From: Fibrobacter sp.
Lineage (GTDB): Bacteria > Fibrobacterota > Fibrobacteria > Fibrobacterales > Fibrobacteraceae
DNA: 64,000 bases
Direction of reading: 5' to 3'
NCBI GenBank assembly: GCA_024399035.1
Contig: JAKSID010000007.1
Coordinates: forward strand, 22,482-86,481
Shown here: positions 20,106-29,887 of the stretch, piece after piece
Position numbering within the stretch: position 1 is the stretch's first letter
Layout: each line of letters starts with the position of its first letter
Notes under the pieces: model-generated
Seen by the model: the letters and a program-made list of their open reading frames with translations, nothing else
The model's database searches: none
What the model was told of the DNA's origin: nothing
Position numbers and translations under genes: made by a program

Positions 20106-22478
20106 TCATTTATAAGCGCAGCAGCGGAAGCCGATTGCGGAGCTCTTGTAGAAGGCGGCAGCCTCGCGGTAGGCAACCTTTTCCTTCTTCATAAAGACCA
20201 CCTCGATGTGGTCGGGCTCGTACACCAGGCCATTAGCCAAAGTCTCTAGCCATTCGTCGCCGCCCTTCTTGTACTCACCATAGGGAGCGTAGTCCATACC
20301 CAGTTCATTGCCGCTAGAGTCCTTGACGGTAAAGAACTGCAGAGTATCCTTGAAGGAAAGCTGCAGCGGATCCTTCTTGCCGAAGCTAGGAATAGTGGCA
20401 TACAAGGTCCTTGTGGTATCCTTGACGTACACGGTGTCCACCTTGGTGCCTTCGCGGTACAGATACACAGTATCCTTGGTGTAGCCACGTCTTGTGTAGT
20501 ACGGGAAGCTGCGGTTCGTGCAGAGGGCCTGGGTTTCGCGATCCAAGCCGCCGAACTTCTTGTAGCTGCCACCCTTCACAACAGCAGCTGTATCCTCGGA
20601 ACGACCTACCACCCATTCCTGGAACTGGCCCGGCATATCGTGTACGCCTGCAGGGCTCAGACAGCGGGAACTGCGCTTGCTCAAGTCGAATGCAGGAACA
20701 GAATCGTTGGTTGCAACATTGCAGTTGGAGAACAAGTAGTCAGAAGTAGTGGAGTCCGTTTCTTCGATGACGCCGTAAGAAAGCGTACCGCCAGAAAGGC
20801 AGACTTTTTCCCAGTCGGATTCGCCGCAAAGGCTTACTGTGAAACCGCTAACTTCCATGGCCTCGCATGCCGCAACAGCCTCGGAGTAAAGCACGTTAGA
20901 AACAAACTTGCCGGAGTCGTCCATGTGTTCGTAACGTTCCATGCAGAACACACTGGTGTCGCCCACGGATACAACGACGAATCCTTCGGGGCATTCCACT
21001 TCTGCAGACAACGGGCTGGGCGCGACAACGATTGTATCCACAAGAGCCTTGGAATAATAGCCCGTGGTATCCTTCGCACGAATACGGATAATCAAAGTAT
21101 CGCCAGGAGCAACCCAACGGATGGTGTCGGTAACAAAGCTACCCTCAGGATCAGCCACCATGGTATCACCGCTAACTTTGTAAAGCACCTGGAAGCGTTC
21201 GTTCTTACCGCCGGCGTAAGTGTAGCTCACCCAATCCTTGCTGGCCTTGTCGTAGTAGTCGACGTAGTAGCCGTAGATATCTTCGTTCATGCATTCATAG
21301 TCCCTAAGCGACAAGCTATAGCGGCAGGAATCAGGAATGGTGAGAACAGAGTCCACCACAATGCCGTGCTTCTTGATCAGGGGATCCACGCTGCGGCTCC
21401 AGAAAATGCGAACGCGGTTGTTGCTGTCTAGGCGTGCCAGTTCGGGATTCAGGGAATCCTTCAAGGTAAAGATGGCCGTAGGCATCAAGGGCGCAATGGA
21501 GTCGGTGGTAATGAACAACTGGTTGTTCAGCACAGAGTTTGTTCTTTCGTTACCAGAAGAATTGCCCACACTGTCCCAGGAGGAAATACCGATTGTATAA
21601 CGGGACTCGGCACGGAGACCTTCAACAACAAGAGTAAATGCGTTGGCATCGAAGTCATCTACGTCGTAGCCCTTTCCATCATGGACGACAAGACGCAGGT
21701 AGTTCTTGGAGCCGGAGCCATGTTCCACATCCTGGACCCACACGGAATCATTGTTGTGGTGAATTCTCTTGTGACGTTCATAAATGCTGGAGCCGGTGGA
21801 ATCGGTTTCCTCGGAATTGCTCACCTTGACCTTGAGGTCGCGAATATCCTCTTCTTCGTTAAGGGCGTAAATTACAATGTTGTAGCCGATAATCTGGCCA
21901 GACATATTGACGTTGTCGTAGTAGTCGGTTTGGTCGGCGGGGCGGTTCCACTGGAACTTGGCGCCGGTAGTCCACATGGAATCGGTCAGGGAGACAAGGG
22001 ACGGAGCCATGTCGTCACCGAAATGCAAATAAACTCTCTGCACTGTACCCGGGCGTTCGTCATCGGAGTAGTCGCAATAAATGGCAACCAAAAGACTGTC
22101 GCGTTCCTTCACGTAATCCTGGATGTAGGGAGTCACATCAACAGTCTCGTAATTGGCGGAGGTACCCTTCTGGTATTCGATAACAGCGTCGGCCTTCTTG
22201 AGCTTATCCTTGTTCACGGCCTTGGCGGTATCCCCCACCACGGTAGAATCCACCCACACGTAGATGCTGGTGAGCTTTTCTGTATCGATGGGATAATGGA
22301 AACGGACCTGGAAACAATAGGCGCCACTGTCTGCACCGTCTGCGCAAGAGCGGATCACGGAGAGTTCTGTCACTTCACGGTCGAAGAGAAACTCCGCCTC
22401 GTCACTGTCGTCGGAACATGCAGCAAAAAAGCCCAGCACAAGGGCAATCATCAAATACTTGAGGTAGCGCAAAATCAT
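20106..22478 (-). CDS. Large lipoprotein with a C-terminal FGE-sulfatase-like domain
   Basis: 790 residues from ATG 22478, giving a normal lipoprotein signal MILRYLKYLMIALVLGFFAAC (Cys21); an in-frame ATG at 22505 is possible but falls in the upstream terminator. Residues about 30-480 look like several beta-sandwich modules with repeated Tyr and Asp (YTIGISSWDSVGNSSGN resembles a fibronectin type III edge). The C-terminal 290 residues follow the SUMF1/formylglycine-generating-enzyme-like pattern: PEGFVVVSVGD, FCMERYEHMDD, a CGESDWEKVC block, AGVHDMPGQFQEWVVG, VVKGGSYKK, and final GFRCC. Most such domains lack sulfatase-activating function; a surface binding or structural role is more likely. 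Transcribed alone. Confidence 0.7.
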   Translation of the reverse strand: MILRYLKYLMIALVLGFFAACSDDSDEAEFLFDREVTELSVIRSCADGADSGAYCFQVRFHYPIDTEKLTSIYVWVDSTVVGDTAKAVNKDKLKKADAVIEYQKGTSANYETVDVTPYIQDYVKERDSLLVAIYCDYSDDERPGTVQRVYLHFGDDMAPSLVSLTDSMWTTGAKFQWNRPADQTDYYDNVNMSGQIIGYNIVIYALNEEEDIRDLKVKVSNSEETDSTGSSIYERHKRIHHNNDSVWVQDVEHGSGSKNYLRLVVHDGKGYDVDDFDANAFTLVVEGLRAESRYTIGISSWDSVGNSSGNERTNSVLNNQLFITTDSIAPLMPTAIFTLKDSLNPELARLDSNNRVRIFWSRSVDPLIKKHGIVVDSVLTIPDSCRYSLSLRDYECMNEDIYGYYVDYYDKASKDWVSYTYAGGKNERFQVLYKVSGDTMVADPEGSFVTDTIRWVAPGDTLIIRIRAKDTTGYYSKALVDTIVVAPSPLSAEVECPEGFVVVSVGDTSVFCMERYEHMDDSGKFVSNVLYSEAVAACEAMEVSGFTVSLCGESDWEKVCLSGGTLSYGVIEETDSTTSDYLFSNCNVATNDSVPAFDLSKRSSRCLSPAGVHDMPGQFQEWVVGRSEDTAAVVKGGSYKKFGGLDRETQALCTNRSFPYYTRRGYTKDTVYLYREGTKVDTVYVKDTTRTLYATIPSFGKKDPLQLSFKDTLQFFTVKDSSGNELGMDYAPYGEYKKGGDEWLETLANGLVYEPDHIEVVFMKKEKVAYREAAAFYKSSAIGFRCCAYK

Positions 22479-22504
22479 CACCAATAATTTAGCAAAAACA
22501 ACCA

Positions 22505-22541
22505 TAAAAAAAATCAGGCCATCCTTGCGGACGACCTAATT
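22505..22541 (-). terminator. Terminator of the rplU-rpmA operon
   Basis: Minus-strand TAGGTCGTCC / GGATGGCCTG stem with a GCAA loop, followed by eight T. It overlaps the region just upstream of the lipoprotein gene. Confidence 0.85.
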
Positions 22542-22583
22542 TAAAAGCTTTAAAGCTTATCTAACTCTGAGGAAAGGGTCCAG

Positions 22584-22603
22584 GGGAAACCTTGCGGTTT
22601 CCC
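22584..22603. repeat. Hairpin just after rpmA
   Basis: GGGAAACC-TTGC-GGTTTCCC, a perfect 8 bp stem without a T tract, 8 bp past the rpmA stop. It resembles the other 3'-end hairpins in the window. Confidence 0.7.
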
Positions 22604-22610
22604 TTGCGAC

Positions 22611-22871
22611 TTAATTTTCTTCAGCGTAGACAGAGACCTTCTGACGCTTGTTATCAACGCGTTCGAACTTCACGACGCCGTCAATGAGGGAGAACAAGGT
22701 GAAATCCTTGCCCATGCCAACATTCTTGCCGGAGTGGAAGTGAGAGCCACGCTGACGGACGATGATGTTGCCAGCCTTGACAACTTCACCAGCGTACTTC
22801 TTAACACCAAGATACTTGGCGTTAGAGTCGCGACCGTTACGTACAGAACCTTGACCTTTCTTATGTGCCAT
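22611..22871 (-). CDS. rpmA: 50S ribosomal protein L27
   Basis: 86 residues. The N-terminus [16 protein letters not shown] and the core [17 protein letters not shown] are those of bL27, whose N-terminal tail reaches the peptidyl-transferase centre. There is no cleavable N-terminal extension of the Firmicutes type. The gene starts 3 bp after rplU, the usual bacterial order, and the operon ends in a strong terminator 70 bp downstream. Confidence 0.98.
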   Translation of the reverse strand: MAHKKGQGSVRNGRDSNAKYLGVKKYAGEVVKAGNIIVRQRGSHFHSGKNVGMGKDFTLFSLIDGVVKFERVDNKRQKVSVYAEEN

Positions 22872-22874
22872 GGA

Positions 22875-23360
22875 TTAAGCCTCCTTAGCCTTACGCAGAG
22901 AGTTCTTCTTGACCTTAGCAGGCTTCGGGAGACCCTGAGCGATCTTTTCCTTGCGAGTGAGGGGCTTGTTCTGAGCCTTCTGCTTAGCAAGGGCAGCCAC
23001 GCGAGCGCGGTTGCGGGTAATAACTTGAGGTTCAACAGTTGCGGATTCTGCGCCGGAGCGAATTTCCGTTACGAGCACCTCGGTATAGCCCTGACGATGA
23101 CCGTTACGACGTTCGTAACGAGTACGACGCTTCTTCTTGAACACGATAATGGTATCGTATTTGCCGTGGTCGAGAACTTCAACCTTGACGGAAGCATCAT
23201 TCAGGACAGGGGTGCCGATTTGCACTTCTTTTCCTGCGAAAAGAAGAACGGACTTGAGCTCCAGTTCGGAACCAACAGCTGCGTCGAGGGTCGGAACCTT
23301 GTAGGTCTTGCCGAGTTCGACTTTATACTGGAAACCACCTGTTTCAACAATAGAATACAT
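22875..23360 (-). CDS. rplU: 50S ribosomal protein L21 with a basic C-terminal extension
   Basis: 161 residues; canonical bL21 is about 103. The N-terminal part has the family blocks MYSIVETGGFQYKVELGKT, GTPVLNDASVKVEVL and IIVFKKKRRTRYERRNGHRQ. After about residue 110 comes an extra Lys/Arg/Ala-rich tail (NRARVAALAKQKAQNKPLTR) that probably contacts rRNA. It is first in the rplU-rpmA operon. GGATTACAAAATG upstream provides the ribosome site. Confidence 0.97.
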   Translation of the reverse strand: MYSIVETGGFQYKVELGKTYKVPTLDAAVGSELELKSVLLFAGKEVQIGTPVLNDASVKVEVLDHGKYDTIIVFKKKRRTRYERRNGHRQGYTEVLVTEIRSGAESATVEPQVITRNRARVAALAKQKAQNKPLTRKEKIAQGLPKPAKVKKNSLRKAKEA

Positions 23361-23469
23361 TTTGTAATCCTTTTTAGGTTGCTATTGGAGTCCCAAATTT
23401 AGTAAGAAGCCGTTGTAAATCAAAGGGATAGGTTGTAAAAATCTCAACTTTTTCACATTTTTTCAACAT

Positions 23470-23562
23470 AATCAGGTTCCAGGTACGAGGTTCGAGGTTC
23501 ATTAAATCCAAAATAGGGCGAATTTAGCCTTCCTAACCACTAGCCACTAACCACTAGCCACT
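23470..23562 (+). repeat. Short tandem repeats upstream of the GH2 gene
   Basis: TAACCACTAGCCAC occurs twice exactly in tandem (23534-23561), preceded by a GAGGTTC duplication (23487-23500). The same TGGTTAG motif on the other strand forms the repeat near 62120. Confidence 0.7.
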
Positions 23563-23608
23563 TTTCTTTTTCTAGATTTCGCATCGAAATTTATAAAGGA
23601 CACTCTAC

Positions 23609-26458
23609 ATGAGCAGAATTACGAGCCTCAATGGCGAATGGCAGATGATCTGGGACACCGAAGACCAGGGCATTTCCAACCGCTGGTATGCAACATATCC
23701 TGAAAACACCGAAAACGTCACCGTCCCCCACATATGGGAGCGAGCTTTCGACAAGCTTTTGATGTCCCAGGACTGTGCCTATTATTTCAAGCATTTCACC
23801 ATTGATGACGAAAAGCAGGTAACCAAGCGTATATTCCTGCGCTTCGAACGTATTGCAACCCACGCCACCATTTGGCTTAACGGTAAGTACCTGGGCACCC
23901 ACTTTGGCGCCTACACCCCGTTTGTCATCGAAACCCAGAAGGCCTTGAAGATCGGCGAAGAGAACATCCTCTGCGTACGCGTGGCCAACATGGGCGCATC
24001 CAACAGCCGTATCGACTTTGGCCGCGAATCCAAGGAAGGCGCAGACGACCGTTACGTGCACCCCAGCGAAATGCCGGTGGGCCTCCCCTGGAACCAGTAC
24101 CCCTATGGCGGTATCATCGGTAACGTGGAACTGATCCAGGGTACCGCAGCGTTTATCGATCACGTTCGCGTTGAACCGGACATGGACCAGGACCGCGTGG
24201 CCTGCGAAGTCAGCTTCAACAACCCCCGTGGTTTTGCAACCCGCCTACGCGTACTCATGAGAAACCCGGATGGCGAAGTGTACGAACACTTCATTGAAAA
24301 CATCAAGCTGGACAAGGAAAACGCCACCCAGCGCTACGTGTTCGAAGTCAAGGACCTGAAGAAGGAACACTTCCAGTGGAGCCCGGACCATCCCCACGTT
24401 TACGCCATCGAATTCCAGATGGAAATCAAGGCAGCCAAGGAAAAGGACGGCAAGACCGTAAAGCGTTCCGAATACGCTTTCTCCGTGGTGCGCACCTTCG
24501 GTTTCCGCAAGTTCGACTGCCTCAAGGGTGACTACTACCTGAACGACCAGATCCTTAAGATCCAGGGCGTGAGCTACAACCAGCAGTGGAGCAAGGGCGG
24601 CCTCTGGACCTACAAGAACGACAAGCTGGAAGCAGACTTGAAGGCCATCAAGGCAGCAGGCTTCAATGCTATCCGTTCCTGCGGCGCCCCCCTGACCGAA
24701 GAAGCACTGGACCTCTGCGACAAGCTTGGCCTTATCGTGTTCCAGGAATTCCCGATCCACACCATGCGTTCCACCCCCGAAGGCCTGGAAATCGCAAAGA
24801 AGCTTATTAACGATATCGTCAGGGAACAGCACAACCACCCCTGTATCGGCGTGTGGGTTCTGGGTTCCGAAAACGGCACCTTCTTGCTGCAGAACGGCAA
24901 CAAGATGCTGAACGCTATCAGCCCCGTGGACATGACCCGTCCGGTGATCAGCAACCTGAACAGTATCTACCTCGACAACGAAGGCAACTTCCGCAAGGAT
25001 ACTGGTAAGCTTTTGCCGGTGACCGTGGACCGCATCTCCCCGTATGCAACTCTCCGCGTGAATCCGCGCATGAACCCCAGCGCAGCCTACAGCCACTACC
25101 TGGCCCACAGCTTCGACCGCGACAACGAAGAACTGATGGTTCCGGATACAGGCCTTGGCGACGCAGTATTCCAGGACGAAGAAGAAAATGTTGCAAACGA
25201 CATCTCCAACAAGATGCTCGTGACCTTGAAGAACCACACCCTGCTCCCGGCAGAGGCAACCTCCATCGAAGGTCCTCGCGCCGCCAAGAACCAGAAGGCT
25301 ATCAAGACCTTCGTCAAGGCAGTGGAAACCTTCGTTGAAAGCGACCTCTCCATCTGGAAGTCCTACAAGGACTTTAACGAAGACGCTCACCGCATCGCCC
25401 TCAAGAGCAAGCTGGACCAGATCACCGCCTTCCAGAGCAACCCGCAGATCGCAGGTTTCTTCCTGGACCACTGGGCAGACTGCAGCACAGACTTTAGCGG
25501 CTTGAACGACGAAAACCGTAAGTCCAAGGGCTTCAACGAATTCATCAGCGAAATCACCACACCCAGCCGCGCTCTGGTTAGCGAACTGGAACATGTGGTC
25601 GCACCGCAGAGCGAAGTCAGCTTCCAGATTACTTTGTTAAACAACAAGCGTTACGAAGACGTTTCTGTTGAAATCAAGCTCCTGGACGCACAGGGCAAGG
25701 AACTTTCCAGCCAGACTATGGAACCGGAAGAACCGGCCGGCAAGACCAGCCTTACTCAGCTGGGCATCTGCACCATGATGGCACCCCGCAATGTGGGCAA
25801 GTACCAGATCAAGGTAACACTGATCGACGACGGCAAGGCAATCCACTCCTCCACCGAAGACCTGATCGTTATGGAACAGGCCGACGTTGGCAGCGCCGAA
25901 AAGAAGGTTTGCTTCCTTGATAACTGCGAAGAATCAAGCGACGCACTGGTTGCCCTGAACGGTCCCGAACAAATTATCTTCACTGCAAACCTCAGTTCCT
26001 GGCCCGATGAAATTCTGGACAAGATTGTGGACGTCACCAAGAACGGCGGCAAGACCTTGCTGCTCTCCGACATGACCCAGGAAGATATCGACTTCTTGAA
26101 CCAGAGCCACCACTTCGAAAGCACCATCGAATCCCACTGGAGCACTGGCGCTAACGAACTGGCCCTGCACTACCTGCCCAAGGGTTCTCCCCTGGCAGAC
26201 GTCTTCGGCGAAACCGCTGTACTGGACCACACCGCAGCAGCAGTGATGCCCAGCATCTCCCTGAACGAACTCCCGGGTGCAACCGTGTTCGCCCGCGACC
26301 TGGCTTTCAAGGACGGCGAAGTGAAGACTGGCGCAGACCTGCAGCTCTACCCCTTCGGTAAGGGCAAGATCATGTTCAACCAGTTCAACGTTTTCGAAGG
26401 TCTCGAAACCAACGCACTGGCTGACGCATTGTTCGCAAAGATCGTAAGCCTGCTGTAA
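23609..26458 (+). CDS. Glycoside hydrolase family 2 protein (beta-galactosidase/mannosidase/glucuronidase type)
   Basis: 949 residues from ATG 23609 with AAAGGA upstream. No signal peptide, so probably cytoplasmic, acting on imported oligosaccharides. Order: sugar-binding jelly-roll (about 1-180, with GEWQMIWD and ATIWLNGKYLGTHFGAYTPF), Ig-like domain (180-300), and TIM barrel (from GFRKFDCLKGDYYLN) with FNAIRSCGAP and VFQEFPIH. The acid/base region reads NHPCIGVWVLGSENG, so the usual Asn-Glu pair is Ser-Glu (Glu421). C-terminal Ig-like and Rossmann-like segments follow (EQIIFTANLSSWPDEIL). Specificity cannot be read from sequence. Monocistronic, with a terminator 26 bp downstream. Confidence 0.85.
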   Translation: MSRITSLNGEWQMIWDTEDQGISNRWYATYPENTENVTVPHIWERAFDKLLMSQDCAYYFKHFTIDDEKQVTKRIFLRFERIATHATIWLNGKYLGTHFGAYTPFVIETQKALKIGEENILCVRVANMGASNSRIDFGRESKEGADDRYVHPSEMPVGLPWNQYPYGGIIGNVELIQGTAAFIDHVRVEPDMDQDRVACEVSFNNPRGFATRLRVLMRNPDGEVYEHFIENIKLDKENATQRYVFEVKDLKKEHFQWSPDHPHVYAIEFQMEIKAAKEKDGKTVKRSEYAFSVVRTFGFRKFDCLKGDYYLNDQILKIQGVSYNQQWSKGGLWTYKNDKLEADLKAIKAAGFNAIRSCGAPLTEEALDLCDKLGLIVFQEFPIHTMRSTPEGLEIAKKLINDIVREQHNHPCIGVWVLGSENGTFLLQNGNKMLNAISPVDMTRPVISNLNSIYLDNEGNFRKDTGKLLPVTVDRISPYATLRVNPRMNPSAAYSHYLAHSFDRDNEELMVPDTGLGDAVFQDEEENVANDISNKMLVTLKNHTLLPAEATSIEGPRAAKNQKAIKTFVKAVETFVESDLSIWKSYKDFNEDAHRIALKSKLDQITAFQSNPQIAGFFLDHWADCSTDFSGLNDENRKSKGFNEFISEITTPSRALVSELEHVVAPQSEVSFQITLLNNKRYEDVSVEIKLLDAQGKELSSQTMEPEEPAGKTSLTQLGICTMMAPRNVGKYQIKVTLIDDGKAIHSSTEDLIVMEQADVGSAEKKVCFLDNCEESSDALVALNGPEQIIFTANLSSWPDEILDKIVDVTKNGGKTLLLSDMTQEDIDFLNQSHHFESTIESHWSTGANELALHYLPKGSPLADVFGETAVLDHTAAAVMPSISLNELPGATVFARDLAFKDGEVKTGADLQLYPFGKGKIMFNQFNVFEGLETNALADALFAKIVSLL

Positions 26459-26483
26459 TCGCAAGCCTCGATTCAGAAAATTA

Positions 26484-26518
26484 AAAGCCGTGGAGCAATC
26501 GCCCCGCGGCTTTTTTGT
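26484..26518 (+). terminator. Terminator of the GH2 gene
   Basis: AAAGCCGTGG / CCGCGGCTTT stem with a 10-base loop and a T tract. Confidence 0.9.
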
Positions 26519-26527
26519 ATGCCCAGA

Positions 26528-26742
26528 AGTACTGAACGAGCGGTCTATCGTGAGCCGGAGGCGGCTCATCTTTATGAGTCGTCGCAGGCGAGAGCGAGTG
26601 AATTACAGGAGGTTCCTCTCTAGACGTACTGAACGAGCGGTCTATCGTGAGCCGGAGACGGCTCATCTTTATGAGTCGTCGCAGGCGAGAGCGAGTGAAT
26701 TACAGGAGGTTCTTCTCTAGACGTACTGAACGAGCGGTCTAT
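26528..26742 (+). repeat. 97 bp tandem repeat, two copies plus a partial third
   Basis: The unit starts ACTGAACGAGCGGTCTAT at 26531, 26628 and 26725. The two full copies differ at only two positions. Each holds GAGCC-GGAGGC-GGCTC (or GGAGAC) and ends GGTTC(C/T)TCTCTAGACGT. The short open frames through it are repeat artefacts; no gene is supported. Confidence 0.9.
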
Positions 26743-26749
26743 AAACAAA

Positions 26750-26789
26750 AGACTCGGTTGCCTGCGAGAGAGAATCAGCAACCGAGTCT
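26750..26789. repeat. Long hairpin upstream of proA
   Basis: AGACTCGGTTGC / GCAACCGAGTCT is a perfect 12 bp stem around a 16-base loop, without a T tract. The region from here to proA (26790-26962) is AT-rich and probably holds its promoter, but no clear boxes are seen. Confidence 0.65.
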
Positions 26790-26962
26790 AAGCACCCAAG
26801 TCCGATACCCTGCAACTACTATCCAATGTCGCGAGTAACAACAAACCTGTAACATTAAAATACACTAAGATGTGATAAAAAACAAGTCGCACCGGTCTAT
26901 TTGAATTCAGAACTTATTCCAAGTTGGAGTATTTTCCTCCCCCATTATCTATATTTATGCCC

Positions 26963-28228
26963 ATGAATATCGAAGATATTGAAGTTTATGCCGAAACTCT
27001 GGCCAAGAACGCCAGGAAGGCTTCCCGCGGACTCCGCACTCTTAGCGCAGACCTTCGCAACGCAGCCCTGAAGCTGGTAGCCGAAAAGCTCCGCCAGCAG
27101 AAGGCCGAAATCCTCGCCGCCAACAAGATTGACCTTGAGGCAAGTGCCGGCAAGATCAGCGACTCCATGATGGACCGCCTGACCCTGAACGACGCCCGCA
27201 TCGAAGCCATGGCCAAGGGCGCCGAAGAAATCGCGGCCTTCGCCGACCCGCTGGGCAAGGTCCTGGAAGCCCGCGAACTGAAGAACGGCATCAAGATCAG
27301 TCGCGTCGCAGTCCCTATGGGCTCCATCTTCTTTATCTACGAAAGCCGCCCCAACGTGACTATTGACGGAGCCTGCCTCTGTTTCAAGTCCGGCAACGCA
27401 GTGGTGCTCCGCGGCGGCAAGGAATCCCTCAAGTCCTCCCAGATTCTGGCAGGCATCTTCCGCAGCGCCCTCGCAGAATGCGGTATCGATGCCGACGCCG
27501 TACAGCTGGTGGAAAATCCGGACCACGCCCTGGTGACCAAGCTCCTGCAGATGAACGACTACCTGGACCTGGTGATTCCCCGCGGTGGCGAACGTCTGAT
27601 TCGCGCTGTGGTGGACCAGAGCAAGATTCCCGTGATCAAGCATTTTAACGGCATCTGCCACGTCTACATCGACAAGGCGGCCGACCTCTCCAAGGCCAAG
27701 GAAATTCTCATCAACGCAAAGACACAGCGTACCGGCGTCTGCAACGCCATGGAATGCGTGCTCTTTGACCGCCATCTGGACAAGGCCGCCGTACTGGACC
27801 TGGTGAAGGCCCTGCAGGACAAGGGCGTGGAATTCTACGGTGACGCCGAATGCGTCAAGGAACTGCCGGGTGTCACCGACATCGGCGACGACAGCAACTA
27901 CCATCACGAATACCTGGCACTCAAGTCCAGCGTCAAGTTCGTGGACGGCGTAGAGGAAGCCTGCGAACATATCGAAAAGTACAGCAGCCGCCACACGGAG
28001 GCCATAGTCTCCGAAGACGCCGCCGCACAGGACTACTTTGCAGCCAATGTGGACTCCAGCAGCGTTATGTTGAACGCCAGCACCCGCTTTGCCGACGGTG
28101 GCGAATACGGGCTTGGCGCCGAAGTGGGCATCAGTACCGACAAAATCCACGCACGAGGCCCCATGGGCGTCGAAAGTCTTTGCACTTACAAGTGGATTTT
28201 GCGCGGAAACGGCCAGGTTCGCGGCTAA
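26963..28228 (+). CDS. proA: Gamma-glutamyl phosphate reductase
   Basis: 421 residues from ATG 26963; ATG 26957, two codons earlier, is an alternative, and neither has a strong ribosome site. It reduces gamma-glutamyl phosphate to the semialdehyde in proline synthesis. It belongs to the aldehyde dehydrogenase superfamily: cofactor region PMGSIFFIYESRPNVTIDGA, LRGGKES, DLVIPRGGERLIR, the active-site Cys in TQRTGVCNAMECVLF, and SSRHTEAIVSED. No proB is adjacent. A terminator follows 26 bp after the stop. Confidence 0.95.
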   Translation: MNIEDIEVYAETLAKNARKASRGLRTLSADLRNAALKLVAEKLRQQKAEILAANKIDLEASAGKISDSMMDRLTLNDARIEAMAKGAEEIAAFADPLGKVLEARELKNGIKISRVAVPMGSIFFIYESRPNVTIDGACLCFKSGNAVVLRGGKESLKSSQILAGIFRSALAECGIDADAVQLVENPDHALVTKLLQMNDYLDLVIPRGGERLIRAVVDQSKIPVIKHFNGICHVYIDKAADLSKAKEILINAKTQRTGVCNAMECVLFDRHLDKAAVLDLVKALQDKGVEFYGDAECVKELPGVTDIGDDSNYHHEYLALKSSVKFVDGVEEACEHIEKYSSRHTEAIVSEDAAAQDYFAANVDSSSVMLNASTRFADGGEYGLGAEVGISTDKIHARGPMGVESLCTYKWILRGNGQVRG

Positions 28229-28253
28229 ATTCTACAACAAGCAGCTAATTGCA

Positions 28254-28292
28254 TAAAAAAAATCACTTTTTTTTATAAAGAGTGATTCTTTT
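28254..28292 (+). terminator. Terminator of proA
   Basis: AAAATCACT / AGTGATTCTTTTTT stem with an AT-rich loop and a T run. Confidence 0.75.
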
Positions 28293-28305
28293 TTGACAAA
28301 AATAA

Positions 28306-28325
28306 GTTACTATACCGATAGTAAC
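28306..28325. promoter_or_regulatory. Palindromic operator candidate upstream of the small acidic gene
   Basis: GTTACTAT-ACCG-ATAGTAAC is a perfect 8 bp inverted repeat with a 4 bp spacer, 29 bp before the start codon of the 69-residue gene and just after a TTGACA at 28293-28298. Confidence 0.55.
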
Positions 28326-28354
28326 TACGGAACGCCAATTGAAGGAGATTGTTC

Positions 28355-28564
28355 ATGGCAAGAAAGAAAGCTAGCAACGACGATTTGGATAACGAACCGA
28401 TCGTACCTAACGAAGACACTGAACTGGACGAAGCCTCCATTTTCGAAGACGAAGAGGATGAATCCGAAGACAAGGGCATCGACGAAATCCTCGGCGGTGC
28501 AACTCTTGGTCGTGCAGGTTCCGATATCGACGGCTGGGGCGGCGGCGAAGACTACGAAGGCTAG
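28355..28564 (+). CDS. Small highly acidic hypothetical protein
   Basis: 69 residues from ATG 28355, 7 bp after a strong AAGGAG. After a basic start (MARKKAS), residues 10-45 are almost entirely Asp and Glu. The C-terminus is glycine-rich (LGGATLGRAGSDIDGWGGG) and ends EDYEG. No Cys, no membrane segment, probably largely disordered. I do not recognise a family. It forms its own transcription unit, with a palindromic operator upstream and a terminator 26 bp downstream, which argues that it is a real, regulated gene. A nucleic-acid-mimic or partner-binding role is possible but unsupported. Confidence 0.75.
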   Translation: MARKKASNDDLDNEPIVPNEDTELDEASIFEDEEDESEDKGIDEILGGATLGRAGSDIDGWGGGEDYEG

Positions 28565-28590
28565 CCCTCCCCTGTTCAATTAGAATGTAA

Positions 28591-28624
28591 AAGACTCGGT
28601 CCAATTAAGGGCCGAGTTTTTTTG
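28591..28624 (+). terminator. Terminator of the small acidic gene
   Basis: ACTCGGTCC / GGGCCGAGT stem, AATTAA loop, seven T. Confidence 0.9.
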
Positions 28625-28675
28625 TACCGCGCTAGTGCCGCGCAAGATGCCGCGACGACCACCCAAGCAAAGCAC

Positions 28676-28711
28676 AAAAAAGGACCCGCATCACTGCGAG
28701 TCCTTTTTTAG
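28676..28711 (-). terminator. Terminator of gap (bidirectional)
   Basis: Minus-strand AAGGACTCGCAG / TGCGGGTCCTT stem followed by six T; the A-rich flank also permits use from the plus strand. Confidence 0.88.
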
Positions 28712-28731
28712 TCTTTTGATTTTAAATCAAA

Positions 28732-29811
<1,080 letters not shown>

Positions 29812-29887
29812 TCAACTGACACCAAATTTATTAAAATTGCGGACATTGAGTAGGTCTTTTTAGAAAATTTTTTGCAATTTATTGGCT

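Noticed and set aside
24245..25594. 449-codon minus-strand open frame opposite the GH2 gene
   Set aside because: Antisense shadow of the GH2 coding sequence.
26528..26742. Short ORFs on both strands in the 97 bp repeat
   Set aside because: Peptides merely repeat with the DNA; no conserved start context distinguishes a gene.
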